Program-made: the position numbers and the translations under genes
Shown here: positions 51,490 to 60,955 of the stretch, piece by piece
How the letters are laid out: the number at the start of each line of letters is the position of its first letter
Numbering within the stretch: position 1 is the first letter of the stretch
Assembly (NCBI GenBank): GCA_034421295.1
Contig: DAOUKM010000008.1
Location: 1 to 64,000, forward strand
Direction of reading: 5' to 3'
Origin: CAUZIR01 sp034421295
GTDB lineage: Bacteria > Chloroflexota > Dehalococcoidia > Lucifugimonadales > UBA2962
Length of the DNA stretch: 64,000 nucleotides
Notes under the pieces: generated by a model
What the model was told of the DNA's origin: nothing
What the model saw: only the letters and a program-made list of their open reading frames with translations
Database searches by the model: none

Positions 51490-52422
51490 GTGAAAGTGCC
51501 CAGCGATTCACAGCCAATAGTCAGGGGATCCGCACTCGTAAAGAACTACGGGGATCTCGTGGCGGTAGACGGCATCGACTTCAGGGTGGAGAAGGGGGAG
51601 TGCTTTGGCTTCCTCGGCCCCAACGGTGCCGGCAAGACCACGACCCTGAGGATGGTGACGTGCGTGTCGCCGGTAACCTCCGGGGCACTGACCGTCGCCG
51701 GCCTAGACGTGCGCACCTCTTCCCGCGCCATAAAGGCGAGGCTCGGCGTCGTCTCGCAGGCCGACAGCCTCGATCCGGACCTGAGCGTGATCCAGAACCT
51801 GATCGCCTTCTCGCGCTACTTTGACCTTCCCGGAGATGTCGCCCGCAGGCGTTCCCTAGAGGCACTGGACCTGTTCCAGCTGCGCGAGAAGGCCGACCGC
51901 AAGCCGGACGAACTTTCGGGCGGCATGAGACGGCGCCTGCTGATCGCCCGCGCACTCCTGCACGAGCCCGAGGTGCTGGTGCTCGACGAGCCAACCACCG
52001 GTCTGGATCCTCAAACGCGGCTGCTGGTGTGGGACAAGCTGACCAGCCTGAAGTCCGAGGGCATAACGATGCTGCTGACCACCCACTACATGGAGGAGGC
52101 GGCATATCTGTGCGACCGGCTCGTAGTGATCGACCACGGCCGCATACTGGTCGAGGGGACCCCGGCTGACCTGATCAGGCAACAGGTGGGCGGCGAGGTC
52201 CTCGAGGTGCGCGTCAGCTTTGGCGATAAGCCGTCCATCCTCGAGCGGCTGAGCGGCTGCGGCGCCAGGGTCGAGGACCGCGGCGAGTCGCTGGTGGTAT
52301 ACGGCTCGGCCAACGGGGCGCTCGAGGCCGGGGCCCTCGACGGCCTCGAGGTCACCTCCCGGCCCGCCAACCTGGAGGACGTGTTCCTTCGACTCACCGG
52401 CAGGGGGCTGAGGGACGAATGA
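51490..52422 (+). CDS. ABC transporter ATP-binding protein (DrrA/NodI type)
   Basis: A 310-residue ATPase. Walker A GPNGAGKTTTLRM, Q-loop VVSQADSLDPDLS, signature LSGGMRRRLLIARALLHEPE, Walker B VLVLDEPTTGLDPQTR and the H-loop TTHYMEEA are all intact. A C-terminal 70-residue domain is typical of multidrug or polysaccharide exporters of the DrrA/NodI/CcmA group. It overlaps the permease start (ATGA at 52419). Start GTG 51490 lies just after a terminator, so transcription must begin nearby, or very little leader is used. Confidence 0.92.
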   Translation: MKVPSDSQPIVRGSALVKNYGDLVAVDGIDFRVEKGECFGFLGPNGAGKTTTLRMVTCVSPVTSGALTVAGLDVRTSSRAIKARLGVVSQADSLDPDLSVIQNLIAFSRYFDLPGDVARRRSLEALDLFQLREKADRKPDELSGGMRRRLLIARALLHEPEVLVLDEPTTGLDPQTRLLVWDKLTSLKSEGITMLLTTHYMEEAAYLCDRLVVIDHGRILVEGTPADLIRQQVGGEVLEVRVSFGDKPSILERLSGCGARVEDRGESLVVYGSANGALEAGALDGLEVTSRPANLEDVFLRLTGRGLRDE

Positions 52423-53207
52423 CAACCGCCGCCCTCGCCCTGAGGCGGACCGTGATGTGGGGCGGGTTTCGGGTCTGGCAGCGCAACCGCGACGTATTCC
52501 TCCGCGCGTGGATGCTCGACACCGGCGGCCTGGTCGTAGAGCCTTTCTTCATAGTCCTGGCCATGGGTTTCGGCCTTGGACTCTATATCGACAACATACA
52601 CGGCCTCCCGTACGGAGACTTCGTCGCACCGGGCATCCTCGCGGGCTATGCGATGTACCACGCCTCCTTCGACCAGACCTTCGGCGCCTACCTGCGGCTG
52701 GAAACGCACCACATCTATGACGCCATCCTGTACACGCCGCTCGGGCCGTCCGACATCGTCCTCGGTGAGGTGATGTGGGGTAGCACACGGTCCTTGATGA
52801 CCGGGACCGCCGTGCTCTGTGTGGCCGCAATCTTCGGTCTGGTGAACTCGCCGTTCGCCGTCCTCGCCCTGCCGGCGGCCTGGCTGGTCGGGGTCGCGTT
52901 CGCATGCATAGGCATGACCATCACCGCATCGGTGAGGTCGCTTGGCGCGATCGAGAACTATTTCACCGTCATCCTCACCCCGATGTTCATGTTCAGCGGC
53001 ATATTCTTTCCGCTCGACGACCTGCCGGCAGGTGTGCAGGTGTTCTCCTGGCTGATGCCCCTGACGCCGGGCGTAGAGCTGATCCGGGGCCTGTTCACGG
53101 GCGAACTGTCCGGATGGATGGCGCTGTGGACCCTGGAGCTGGTGGGATTCTCGGCCGTGTTCTACCTGCTGGCGACCCGGCTGATGACCAGGCGCCTCAT
53201 AAAATAG
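52419..53207 (+). CDS. ABC-2 type transporter permease
   Basis: A 262-residue membrane protein with about six helices, including PFFIVLAMGFGLGLYI, SFDQTFGAYLR, AVLCVAAIFGLVNSPFAVL, AFACIGMTITASVRS, MFMFSGIFFPLDDLPAGVQVFSWLMPLTPGVELIRGL (the ABC-2 signature) and LVGFSAVFYLLATRLM. It pairs with the preceding ATPase as an exporter; substrate unknown. It is close to NodJ/DrrB families. The gene ends 2 bases before the convergent phosphotriesterase-like gene. Confidence 0.9.
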   Translation: MTTAALALRRTVMWGGFRVWQRNRDVFLRAWMLDTGGLVVEPFFIVLAMGFGLGLYIDNIHGLPYGDFVAPGILAGYAMYHASFDQTFGAYLRLETHHIYDAILYTPLGPSDIVLGEVMWGSTRSLMTGTAVLCVAAIFGLVNSPFAVLALPAAWLVGVAFACIGMTITASVRSLGAIENYFTVILTPMFMFSGIFFPLDDLPAGVQVFSWLMPLTPGVELIRGLFTGELSGWMALWTLELVGFSAVFYLLATRLMTRRLIK

Positions 53208-53209
53208 GT

Positions 53210-54259
53210 CTATTCAAAGCTGAGCGCCCGGGCCGGATTGTCCACGAAGATGCGGCGCAGATCCTCATCGCCGAAGCCGAGCCGCCTCATGCGGGGCACG
53301 ATGCTCTCCAGGTGGTGCGCATACCCCTTGCCCCCCCTGCCCACGTACTGCCAGGGCTGGCAGACGTCCTGGGCGACCAGAACATGGTCGATGAATCCCA
53401 TGTCGGCTATGTTGGCGATGCTCCGGAGGCGCTCTGCGTCATTGGTGAACCGGAAGCCGGGCAGGATGCTCTCTACCGAGGTGTCCTCCCAGCCGAACAC
53501 GTCGAGCTGTATATAGCATCCGGCTTCGGCAAGCGCCCGCAGGTCGTCGGGGTCAAGGTACCCGTCTGAGTGGCCGAAGATCACCTTGCGGGGGTTTGCG
53601 CCGCCTTCGAGCAGGGCGTCCAGGATCTCATCCTTGGCCTCCCTGGGTCCGCCGGTGTGAAGCGTAAGGGGCGCCCCGGTCTCTCTCTGCGCCATGCCGG
53701 AGGCGACCACGGACTTGCGCTCATCGGGATGCAGGGGAACCGAGCACCCTACCTCGCCGATTATGCCGCTCCTTATCCCCGTTTCGCCGACGCCGACCGT
53801 CAGGTCGCGGACGATCTCCTCTGCGATCGAGTCCACGGTCCGCTCCCCCATATCAGGCGGATGGGAGACGGAGACGTAGTAGCCGGAGCCCATGACAACG
53901 TTAAGGCCGGTGGCCCTAGATATGCGGGCGTAGGCCAGCGGGTCGCGCCCGATCGTTGCGCTGGTGGTCTCGACGACGGAGTCACCACCCGCGTGGCGAA
54001 AGCGAAGCACCTCCTGCGTGGCCGTCCGCTCGTCGAGCAGCCTCATGTTCTCGAGGCTGTGGAGAAAACGTGAGGGCAGGTCGCCGAGCAGGTCGATCGT
54101 GACCGGGGCATCGCGCAGGGCGCGCCCGGTCGCGTGCTCTGCCTCCACCGTGTAGCAGGTTATGTCAAGCAGCAGGTGCTCGTGGGCGACTGTGACGCCC
54201 AGCTCCGACGGCTCTATGGGCCCGAGCACGGTCTGCACCCTGCCGGATATCTCGGTCAT
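53210..54259 (-). CDS. Phosphotriesterase-related amidohydrolase (PTE-like lactonase), copy 2
   Basis: A 349-residue paralog of 43980-45029. The N-terminal block is near identical in plan: GRVQTVLGPIEPSELGVTVAHEHLLLDI (HxH). GIIGEVGC carries the bridging Glu, then LTLHTGG, VIFGHSDGYL, VLVAQDVCQPWQY and LRRIFVDNPARAL provide the remaining ligands. Substrate may differ: the region after the first metal site (EAEHATGRALRDAP) is shorter in charge pattern than in copy 1. It converges with the ABC permease and lies downstream of a lipoprotein gene on the same strand. Confidence 0.85.
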   Translation of the reverse strand: MTEISGRVQTVLGPIEPSELGVTVAHEHLLLDITCYTVEAEHATGRALRDAPVTIDLLGDLPSRFLHSLENMRLLDERTATQEVLRFRHAGGDSVVETTSATIGRDPLAYARISRATGLNVVMGSGYYVSVSHPPDMGERTVDSIAEEIVRDLTVGVGETGIRSGIIGEVGCSVPLHPDERKSVVASGMAQRETGAPLTLHTGGPREAKDEILDALLEGGANPRKVIFGHSDGYLDPDDLRALAEAGCYIQLDVFGWEDTSVESILPGFRFTNDAERLRSIANIADMGFIDHVLVAQDVCQPWQYVGRGGKGYAHHLESIVPRMRRLGFGDEDLRRIFVDNPARALSFE

Positions 54260-54320
54260 GCGGCTGTGTGGTCAGGTGTCAGAGCTGGCCGACTCTTTCG
54301 CTCCCGGGCGGCGGGGGCGG

Positions 54321-55157
54321 CTACCGTAGTGCCAGATCGCCGCCCGTGGTGACCTTCGTTCGGCTGTCGAGGAGTATGCTTCCGTCCTCGTCCAGGTCGA
54401 GGTTGCCCTTAGTGTCCTCGTACTGGTCCTCGCCCCGGTACGGGGTGCCGCGTATCTCCCTGGTCACCGCCTGGGTGACCTTGCGGATCTGGTCGAACGG
54501 CTCGAACTCGCCTCCGAGCCAGGCCTTCCAGCTACCCTCGGTCAGGTCGAACTCCCAGTAGAAGTAGACCGCGGCCTTCCAGGGCTGTGCCGGCGCGTAG
54601 CGCTCGTCCACGCCTTCCGTGAACCTCACCCATGGCCGCTCGTCGGAGTCATACCACTCCGTGGTCTCCACTATTCGCCTGAAGGGGATCTCCATCTCGG
54701 TGAACGCCGCTGAGAACTCAGGCGCCAGCTCACCCAGCTGGGCCACCGCGTACTTGTTGATCGTTCCGGAGTCGCCTTCATACAGGGTGCCGTAGTCCTT
54801 CGCACCTGAGGCCGACCAGCCCGCAGGAGCCGCGACAAGGTGGACGGAGCAGTCGGCAATGCCCGAGGCGGCGTCGGCGAGAGACATGGACCTGACCCGC
54901 GTCGGATAGCTGAAGCCGAACTCGGCCAGGTACTCGATCACGTGAGCGGTCGTCGACCCGTGCTCGGCCTCCTCCGTTATCTGGGCAACCACCACGGTAC
55001 CGCCGCCCTGGTTGGCGCAGGCACCGGTTTCCAGCGCGGCCAGCCCATCCCTGGCTCCACCGCCGTCACCACCACCCCCGCACGCAACCGCGGCCAGTCC
55101 GATGAGTAGTAGAAAGGTCAGTGCCACCCATCGCAGGCGCGCGCTAAGCCTCGTCAT
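54321..55157 (-). CDS. Lipoprotein of unknown function
   Basis: A 278-residue envelope protein. LRWVALTFLLLIGLAAVAC is a signal peptide with lipobox LAAVAC, followed by a glycine-rich spacer. The mature part has a Rossmann- or substrate-binding-like look: GGTVVVAQITEEAEHGSTTAHVIEYLAEFGFSYPTRVRSM, VHLVAAPAGWSASGAKDYGTLYEGDSG, then a charged C-terminal half. It resembles the periplasmic substrate-binding proteins for glycine betaine or tungstate-like solutes in general layout, but no reliable family is recognised. Adjacent to a PTE-like gene on the same strand. Confidence 0.6.
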   Translation of the reverse strand: MTRLSARLRWVALTFLLLIGLAAVACGGGGDGGGARDGLAALETGACANQGGGTVVVAQITEEAEHGSTTAHVIEYLAEFGFSYPTRVRSMSLADAASGIADCSVHLVAAPAGWSASGAKDYGTLYEGDSGTINKYAVAQLGELAPEFSAAFTEMEIPFRRIVETTEWYDSDERPWVRFTEGVDERYAPAQPWKAAVYFYWEFDLTEGSWKAWLGGEFEPFDQIRKVTQAVTREIRGTPYRGEDQYEDTKGNLDLDEDGSILLDSRTKVTTGGDLALR

Positions 55158-55242
55158 TGTGCCAAGGTCCCCCGTCCGAAGATGGCGCTAATGATAACAC
55201 CACGCCGCCGCATATCGGCGGCTCTACCCGGCCGGACCGCGC

Positions 55243-56595
55243 CTATGGAATGGGAACCCTGGCGGCCGGACTCAGGGCGGTCCGGCCGCGGTCTGCCGAA
55301 TACGATTCCAGGAGCGTTTCTGCCGTCCGGACAGCGGTCGACAGGTTGGTCGCCATGTAATCGCCAAGCATGATTTCCGCCTCCCGGCCGCGCTGACTGG
55401 AGAGCAGGCGGGCCGCCTCGGCGGCGAGCGGGTAAGCCGTCTCAAGGAGCTGCGACTGGAGCCCCGCCCAGCGCGCCCTGACCTCGGCCGCGCGGCGCCC
55501 GGGATCCTCGGACACCGCGCCGGCCAGGCGCCGAAAGGTCCACCAGACGCTGTCCGAGGTGGGCTCTGCGCCCCCCAGAGACAGGGAGGCGGGTAGCTCG
55601 CCCTGCAGGAAGACCGGGAGGAAGACGCCCAGACAGGGCGAGTACATGCTGGTCCAGAATATCGGGAGACGGCTGCCGTCGTCGCACAGGTCGGCCACCA
55701 AGCTGGCGGCAGTGTTGCCACCGGCTCCATCGCCCCCGACCGAGTGCATGCAGATGCCGCGCCCCGGGTCGATGTCGGTGACGAAGCCTCCCGGTTCGGA
55801 GTCTCCGTCCGCATGATCCGAGAGCAGGGCCATCATCACCCCGACGTCGATGCGTCCCTCATGCCGGGCGAGCACCCCGCACGACCGCGTGCGCCTGAGG
55901 AATCCGCTGCCGGAAAGGTGATCGCCCTCCGCGAAGGCCTGCGCGAAAGACAGCCGCCCGCCGCTCCGCCCGGTCTCGGCGGCGGTCTCTTCGGCGCCCG
56001 GTGAGATCCGGTCCCAGTCACCGGTGATCGAGTAAACGTTGCTGATCGCCGCGTGCGTCGCGACGCTGCGCACCGCCCACTCGTGTCCCGCCGTCTCGAT
56101 CACATAGGCCTCGCCGGGGTCGGCGACGATAAAGCCGTTGTCGTAGGTGCGGTGACCACCCGGATGCTCGAATTCCCCCTGCCCGTGCTCGGCGACCGCA
56201 GCGGTGATGACCTCCACCGCCTCTGCGGCCGTGGCTCCACGCTCAAGTCCCAGACGCACCAGGTCCATCCCCACCAGGGTCGGTCCCGACGGCCGCAGCC
56301 TGGACCGGAGGGCCTCGTTGCCGACCACGACCTGGTGCTCGTTAAAACCGTGCTCATAGCCCCAGCACCAGTACGGGCGTGACCCGACGTGCCGATGGGT
56401 CACCTCAGCCTGCGGCATGTCGACGAAGGGGGTTCTAAGCCTCGCCCCCGCAGGATGCTCCGCGCGTCCGTGCGGCTCAAGCGGCTGGCACTCATCGGCC
56501 GGCCGGTCGGAGTTCTTGGCGAAGATGGCGTGTCCGTCCCGCGTCGCCGGGCCGAGCGCCACGAAGGTGTCGCAGCCGGTCGGCGCTCTAGTCAC
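55243..56595 (-). CDS. Secernin-like peptidase C69
   Basis: A 450-residue Ntn-type hydrolase. The N-terminal Cys (TGCDTFVALGPATRDGHAIFAKNSDRPADEC) would become the nucleophile after removal of the leader peptide, as in secernins and C69 dipeptidases. EVTHRHVGSRPYWCWGYEHGFNEHQVVVGNEAL is the second conserved block, and GLERGATAAEAVEVITAAVAEHGQG follows. Likely dipeptidase or amide hydrolase; substrate unknown. Its start overlaps the preceding gene by 8 bases, making an operon with the MetE-C-like gene. Confidence 0.85.
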   Translation of the reverse strand: MTRAPTGCDTFVALGPATRDGHAIFAKNSDRPADECQPLEPHGRAEHPAGARLRTPFVDMPQAEVTHRHVGSRPYWCWGYEHGFNEHQVVVGNEALRSRLRPSGPTLVGMDLVRLGLERGATAAEAVEVITAAVAEHGQGEFEHPGGHRTYDNGFIVADPGEAYVIETAGHEWAVRSVATHAAISNVYSITGDWDRISPGAEETAAETGRSGGRLSFAQAFAEGDHLSGSGFLRRTRSCGVLARHEGRIDVGVMMALLSDHADGDSEPGGFVTDIDPGRGICMHSVGGDGAGGNTAASLVADLCDDGSRLPIFWTSMYSPCLGVFLPVFLQGELPASLSLGGAEPTSDSVWWTFRRLAGAVSEDPGRRAAEVRARWAGLQSQLLETAYPLAAEAARLLSSQRGREAEIMLGDYMATNLSTAVRTAETLLESYSADRGRTALSPAARVPIP

Positions 56596-57610
56596 CGTTC
56601 ACCTCTCCACGCACGATCCTAGCGCCGGCCGCCAGTGCACGGAGCTTGCCGACGGCCATGTACCGGGGCGACCAGCCGAACCCGCAGTCGGGGTTTACGT
56701 AGAGTCGTTCCGCCGGAACGTGCTCGAGTACGGTGCGGATCCGATCCGCCACGTCCCCCGGGCTCTCGGGGTGGAAGGACTTTACATCAACCACGCCGGC
56801 GCCCAGCTCACGCCCGTCGGTCCAATCGCCGAATTTCTCCACCTCATACATGCCACGGGCCGCGAATTCGACCACGAACTGGTCCGCCCTGGCATCCAGG
56901 ACGCCGGGGAAGTAATCGGAGTAGTGAGGCTTGAATCGCCCCCGTCCGAAACGGTTGCCAAAGCAGATGTGGTAGGCGACCTTGGCGTCTACTCCGTCGG
57001 TCGCCATGTTGAACAATCGGGCCATCTCCTGACCGGTAACGTTTCCACGGGCCGGCTCGTCGATCTGCAGAAACGTTGCGCCAGCGCTGACCAGCGCCTT
57101 GAGCTCGGCGTTGATCACGTGGGCAAAGCGCTCGGCCACCGCGACGGGGCTCTCATACACTGTTCCCGGGCGAATGCGGGAACCGAAGGTGAGCGGCCCG
57201 GCGCAGGTCACCTTGGTCGGCAGCGCCGTGTGGTCGCGAAGGTACTCGAATTCCGAGACGATGCCGAGACCCTCCGGCGCGACGATACTCGAGACCGCCT
57301 CATATCGAGTCTGCTGATCGTAGCCCCACGGCCCTCCCCTGCGTCCTGCGGGCAGTGCGCGAATGCCGTCGATGATCGCGTAGTACCCGTCGACATAGCC
57401 GTCGAGACGTCGCGACTCTCCGTCGGTGATTATGTCAAGGCCGGCCCGCTCCTGATCCAGGATGGCTACGTCCACCGCGTCGGTCAACATCTCTTCCAGG
57501 TCCGACGGGCCCCACCGTCCCGACTCGGTGAGCTCCTTGCATTCGTGCCACCAGGCCGGCTTTGCGTGAGAGCCTACAACGGTGGTCGGTATGATCGGCA
57601 GGTCGGTCAT
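56588..57610 (-). CDS. MetE-C-like methyltransferase (cobalamin-independent methionine synthase core)
   Basis: A 340-residue TIM-barrel domain similar to the C-terminal half of MetE. TTVVGSHAKPAWW is the first strand, TDGESRRL the Glu-containing block, and FLQIDEPA the signature (Asp, Glu). The zinc ligands are the Cys of HICFGN and of VNPDCGFGW plus a His/Glu. MetE itself has about 750 residues; this core form is widespread and may use a methyl donor other than methyltetrahydrofolate. Role in methionine synthesis is likely but not proven, and SAM-riboswitch control was not seen upstream. Confidence 0.82.
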   Translation of the reverse strand: MTDLPIIPTTVVGSHAKPAWWHECKELTESGRWGPSDLEEMLTDAVDVAILDQERAGLDIITDGESRRLDGYVDGYYAIIDGIRALPAGRRGGPWGYDQQTRYEAVSSIVAPEGLGIVSEFEYLRDHTALPTKVTCAGPLTFGSRIRPGTVYESPVAVAERFAHVINAELKALVSAGATFLQIDEPARGNVTGQEMARLFNMATDGVDAKVAYHICFGNRFGRGRFKPHYSDYFPGVLDARADQFVVEFAARGMYEVEKFGDWTDGRELGAGVVDVKSFHPESPGDVADRIRTVLEHVPAERLYVNPDCGFGWSPRYMAVGKLRALAAGARIVRGEVNGD

Positions 57611-57807
57611 ATGGCTGCCGAACCCATGGGTCGAGGATGGGCACCGGGGAGACGGGGCAAGTCAATCGCCAGTTTCAATGCTCTCGGCTCAAGGATCGTT
57701 GATGCTTCATTCGATTCTCCGCTACCGGACTGAATGTTAACCTGCGGACAGAGCCCCTGCCCGGTCGGCCTTCTTACCTCTGGATATGAGCCGTCCTGCG
57801 GGTCCAC

Positions 57808-59763
57808 TCAGTTGGTGCGCCCCCCGGCACTGTATCCTCCGACGTACCTGAGCAGGCCTCCGGCCAGCAAGATCTGGCGCTGCCGGTCGCTCAGCGTGAC
57901 GGTCGCGCGTATGGTCAGGCCCATGGCTGCTTCCGCAATAGTGACCGAGGTCGCGCCCGTTTCCACCGCCGACCTTGCATCCTCCAGGACGAGCCTCTGG
58001 CCCTGCTCGAGCGATGCGAAGTCGGACTCGTCCGCAAAGGTCAGCGGCATTATCCCGTAGTTGACCAGATTGTCCCGGTGTATGCGGGCGAACGACTTTG
58101 CGAGTATGAATCCCACGCCAAGGTATGCGGGCGAGAGCGCGGCGTGTTCCCTGGAGCTGCCCTGTCCGTAGTTCTCGCCGGCAACTATGACCCCTCCTCC
58201 GGCGGACCTGGCCCTCTGTGCAAATCCCTTATCCAGGTAGGCGAACACGTGCTCCGAAATGGCAGGCACGTTCGAGCGCAGAGCAAGTGTCGTCGCTCCC
58301 GCGGGGAGGATGTGATCGGTGGAGATGTTGTCCCCGAGCTTGATCAGGACCTGCCCGCCGATCGACTCGGGCATGGGCCTGCCGGCCGGTATGGGCTTTA
58401 TGTTGGGGCCGCGCCGGATAGCGACCGATTCGGGATCATCGGCCGGTGGGATGATGCCGGAATCGTCCGTCGTGAACCGCTGCGGCATCTCCATGGACCC
58501 GGAGCCGCGGGCGTAGTCCCGCGGATCCGCTATGCAGCCCGCCACCGCGGTAGCGGCGCACACGGCGGGAGAGGCCAGGTACACGCTGTTCTCCAGGCCG
58601 CCGGAGCGACCCGGGAAATTGCGGTTGAAGGAACGTACCGAGACCGCCCCGTGGCGCGGCACCTGACCGATGCCCGCACACGGCCCGCAGGCGGACTCAA
58701 GGAGACGCACTCCCGCCTGGACGATATCGGCCAGCGCTCCGTCCTGTGCTATCAGCTGCAGGACCTGGCGCGACCCCGGGCTCATCACCATGGTCACCCC
58801 GGGGTGGACGGTGCGCCCCCTGAGCATCGAGGCGACCTCCGAAAGATCGGCAAACGACGAGTTGGTGCAGCTTCCCACCGCAACCTGGTCTACCGGCGTG
58901 CCCTTGAGCTCGGCCACGGGGACCACGGCGTCCGGGCTATCCGGGCAGGCTATGAGCGGCTCGAGGGCCGCAAGGTCTATGGACATCGACTCGTCGTAAG
59001 CGGCATTTTCGTCTGCTGAGAGCTCCCTGTAGGCTTCGCCCCTTCCCTGCCTGGTCAGGTAGTCAAGGGACATCGGGTCACTCGGAAAAAGGGAGGTCGT
59101 CGCCCCCAGCTCGGCCCCCATGTTGGCAATGGTCGCCCTCTGAGGGACGGTCAGGGTCGCCACGCCCGGCCCGTGGTACTCGAGGATGCGTCCGATTCCG
59201 CCCCTGACAGATAACCTTCGCAGGAGCTCAAGGATCACGTCCTTGGCCGACACCCCGGGTGCAAGGGCACCGGTCAGCTCGACCCCCACCACGAGCGGCA
59301 TGCTCATGTAGTAGGGGCCGCCTGCCATCGCCGTTGCAACATCCAGTCCGCCGCAGCCTATTGCCAGCGAGCCCATGCCTCCGCAGGTCGGCGTATGCGA
59401 GTCGGTTCCGATCAGGCTGGCTCCGGGGACCGCGAACCGCTCAAGGTGCACCTGGTGGCAGATGCCGTTGCCCGGCCTCGAGAAGTAGACCCCGTACCTG
59501 GCCGCCACGTCCTGCAGATAGGCATGGTCATCGGCGTTGCGATAGTCGGCCTGCAGCATGTTGTGATCGACATAGCTGACGGAAAGGTCCGTCTTTACGC
59601 GATCGACCCCGGTGGCCTCCAGCTGCAGGTAGGCCAGCGTGCCGGTGGCATCCTGCGAGAGCGTCTGGTCGACGCGGATCGCGATCTCCTCACCCGGTGT
59701 CATGTGCCCGGATACCAGGTGGTCGCCCAGAAGCTTGTGCGTCAGGTTCCGCGGTTCAGACAT
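57808..59763 (-). CDS. Aconitate hydratase
   Basis: A 651-residue aconitase with all domains. YVDHNMLQADYRNADDH and LIGTDSHTPTCGGMGSLAIGCGG supply active-site residues (Asp, His, Ser). The [4Fe-4S] Cys residues are in VGSCTNSSFADL (one) and ESACGPCAGIG (two). The swivel domain has GDNISTDHILPAG and GENYGQGSSREHAALSP. The compact form resembles thermophile-type enzymes rather than AcnA (about 890) or AcnB. It overlaps PrpF by 8 bases and may serve both the citrate and methylcitrate routes. Confidence 0.92.
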   Translation of the reverse strand: MSEPRNLTHKLLGDHLVSGHMTPGEEIAIRVDQTLSQDATGTLAYLQLEATGVDRVKTDLSVSYVDHNMLQADYRNADDHAYLQDVAARYGVYFSRPGNGICHQVHLERFAVPGASLIGTDSHTPTCGGMGSLAIGCGGLDVATAMAGGPYYMSMPLVVGVELTGALAPGVSAKDVILELLRRLSVRGGIGRILEYHGPGVATLTVPQRATIANMGAELGATTSLFPSDPMSLDYLTRQGRGEAYRELSADENAAYDESMSIDLAALEPLIACPDSPDAVVPVAELKGTPVDQVAVGSCTNSSFADLSEVASMLRGRTVHPGVTMVMSPGSRQVLQLIAQDGALADIVQAGVRLLESACGPCAGIGQVPRHGAVSVRSFNRNFPGRSGGLENSVYLASPAVCAATAVAGCIADPRDYARGSGSMEMPQRFTTDDSGIIPPADDPESVAIRRGPNIKPIPAGRPMPESIGGQVLIKLGDNISTDHILPAGATTLALRSNVPAISEHVFAYLDKGFAQRARSAGGGVIVAGENYGQGSSREHAALSPAYLGVGFILAKSFARIHRDNLVNYGIMPLTFADESDFASLEQGQRLVLEDARSAVETGATSVTIAEAAMGLTIRATVTLSDRQRQILLAGGLLRYVGGYSAGGRTN

Positions 59764-60955
59764 CGGGGGATCCAGAGGCCCTGAGCTGCGATGGTTGCCT
59801 CAGCCTTGACTGCGGGATCAGGACGTTTCCCTCCATGATGCGCCGGGCCGTGCGGTAGGTCGTTACCGTTGGAACTCGCCACCGCTCACCGTCGGGCTCG
59901 ACCGTGCAGTCGATCTGCATGACCCCCGCGGGGTGGCCGATCCGCAGCGGCCCCGAGGCTGCTCCCATCGCCGCCTCCGAGACCAGTGTACCGTCGATTC
60001 TCGCCGCCACGGCTGTCGCCATCGATACGCTCGCCGGGTAGGTCCGATGAAAACGCTCCATTGACACTGCGCGGGCGAGAATATCCATGTCGGCGGCCGT
60101 CACGCGCCTTCCGTCGGAGGTCTCATAGCCCGCGGGCGGCGCGATCAGGGCGACCTTGGGCACCGCCCGCAGCCGCGCGTGGGCCTCCTCAGGCGTCTCG
60201 CACAATCCCATCCGCACGGCGCCCATGCAGCGGACCTCCTCCAGGCACCTCCCCAGGCCGGTCTCGTCGTCGAGTTCGGCAGCGGTTGCCCGCGGGTCCG
60301 CCCCGACGTCGGAGGCGCGAACGAACACCGAGGGGATGGCGACGTCAACGATGGAGATCGCCAGGCTCCTCCCGGACGGCAGATCCACGCATTCGCGGGA
60401 GGCACCCGTCGGTAGCGCCCCCCCGCCCTGGGATCCGGCGGGGTCGATATATTCGAGGTCGATTCGGGCGCCGGTGCCCGGCACCCCGTCTATGGCGAAC
60501 TCGCCCTCCGAGACCGACCGACCGCTCCTCACCGGCACGCGGGTGATAAAGCGCCTGTCCGAGTTGACCGCCAGTACACGCACCTCCGTCACCGGCTCCA
60601 TTGCGCTGACCAGTCCCTCGTCAATCGCGAACGGTCCGACGGCGGACGAAATGTTGCCGCAGGTTCCCGACCAGTCTACGAACGGGCGCTCTACATCGAC
60701 CTGCGCGAATTCGAACTCTACATCAACGTCCGGCAGGTTCGAGGGCGATATGATCGCCGCCTTGCTGAGCGAAGAGGTGCCGCCACCGAGTCCGTCGACC
60801 TCGCGCCCGTTCGGGTCGGGACTGCCGAGGGCCGTCAGGATGACGGCATCTCGCTCGGCAGCGCCGAATCCGGCCAGGTCGCGGCCGTGGAATAGCACCG
60901 CGCGGCTGGTGCCGCCACGAACGAAGACGGCGGGGATCCTCAGGTCCGCAGTCAA
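59756..60955 (-). CDS. prpF: PrpF-family protein (methylaconitate isomerase-like)
   Basis: A 399-residue diaminopimelate-epimerase-fold protein. RIPAVFVRGGTSRAVLFHGRDL is the family N-terminus, VDGLGGGTSSLSKAAIIS and VDWSGTCGNISSAVGPFAI hold the active-site Cys/Ser-containing loops, and TPEEAHARLRAVPKVALIAPP plus YPASVSMATAVAARIDGTL follow. PrpF proteins isomerise trans- to cis-2-methylaconitate in propionate catabolism, usually with the AcnD aconitase. It overlaps citrate synthase (ATGA) and aconitase (8 bases), making a tight operon. Confidence 0.88.
   Translation of the reverse strand: MTADLRIPAVFVRGGTSRAVLFHGRDLAGFGAAERDAVILTALGSPDPNGREVDGLGGGTSSLSKAAIISPSNLPDVDVEFEFAQVDVERPFVDWSGTCGNISSAVGPFAIDEGLVSAMEPVTEVRVLAVNSDRRFITRVPVRSGRSVSEGEFAIDGVPGTGARIDLEYIDPAGSQGGGALPTGASRECVDLPSGRSLAISIVDVAIPSVFVRASDVGADPRATAAELDDETGLGRCLEEVRCMGAVRMGLCETPEEAHARLRAVPKVALIAPPAGYETSDGRRVTAADMDILARAVSMERFHRTYPASVSMATAVAARIDGTLVSEAAMGAASGPLRIGHPAGVMQIDCTVEPDGERWRVPTVTTYRTARRIMEGNVLIPQSRLRQPSQLRASGSPDV

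Noticed and set aside
53208..53209. Shared terminator between the ABC permease and the PTE-like gene
   Set aside because: The genes converge with a 2-base gap; no hairpin with T-run on either strand could be identified around it.
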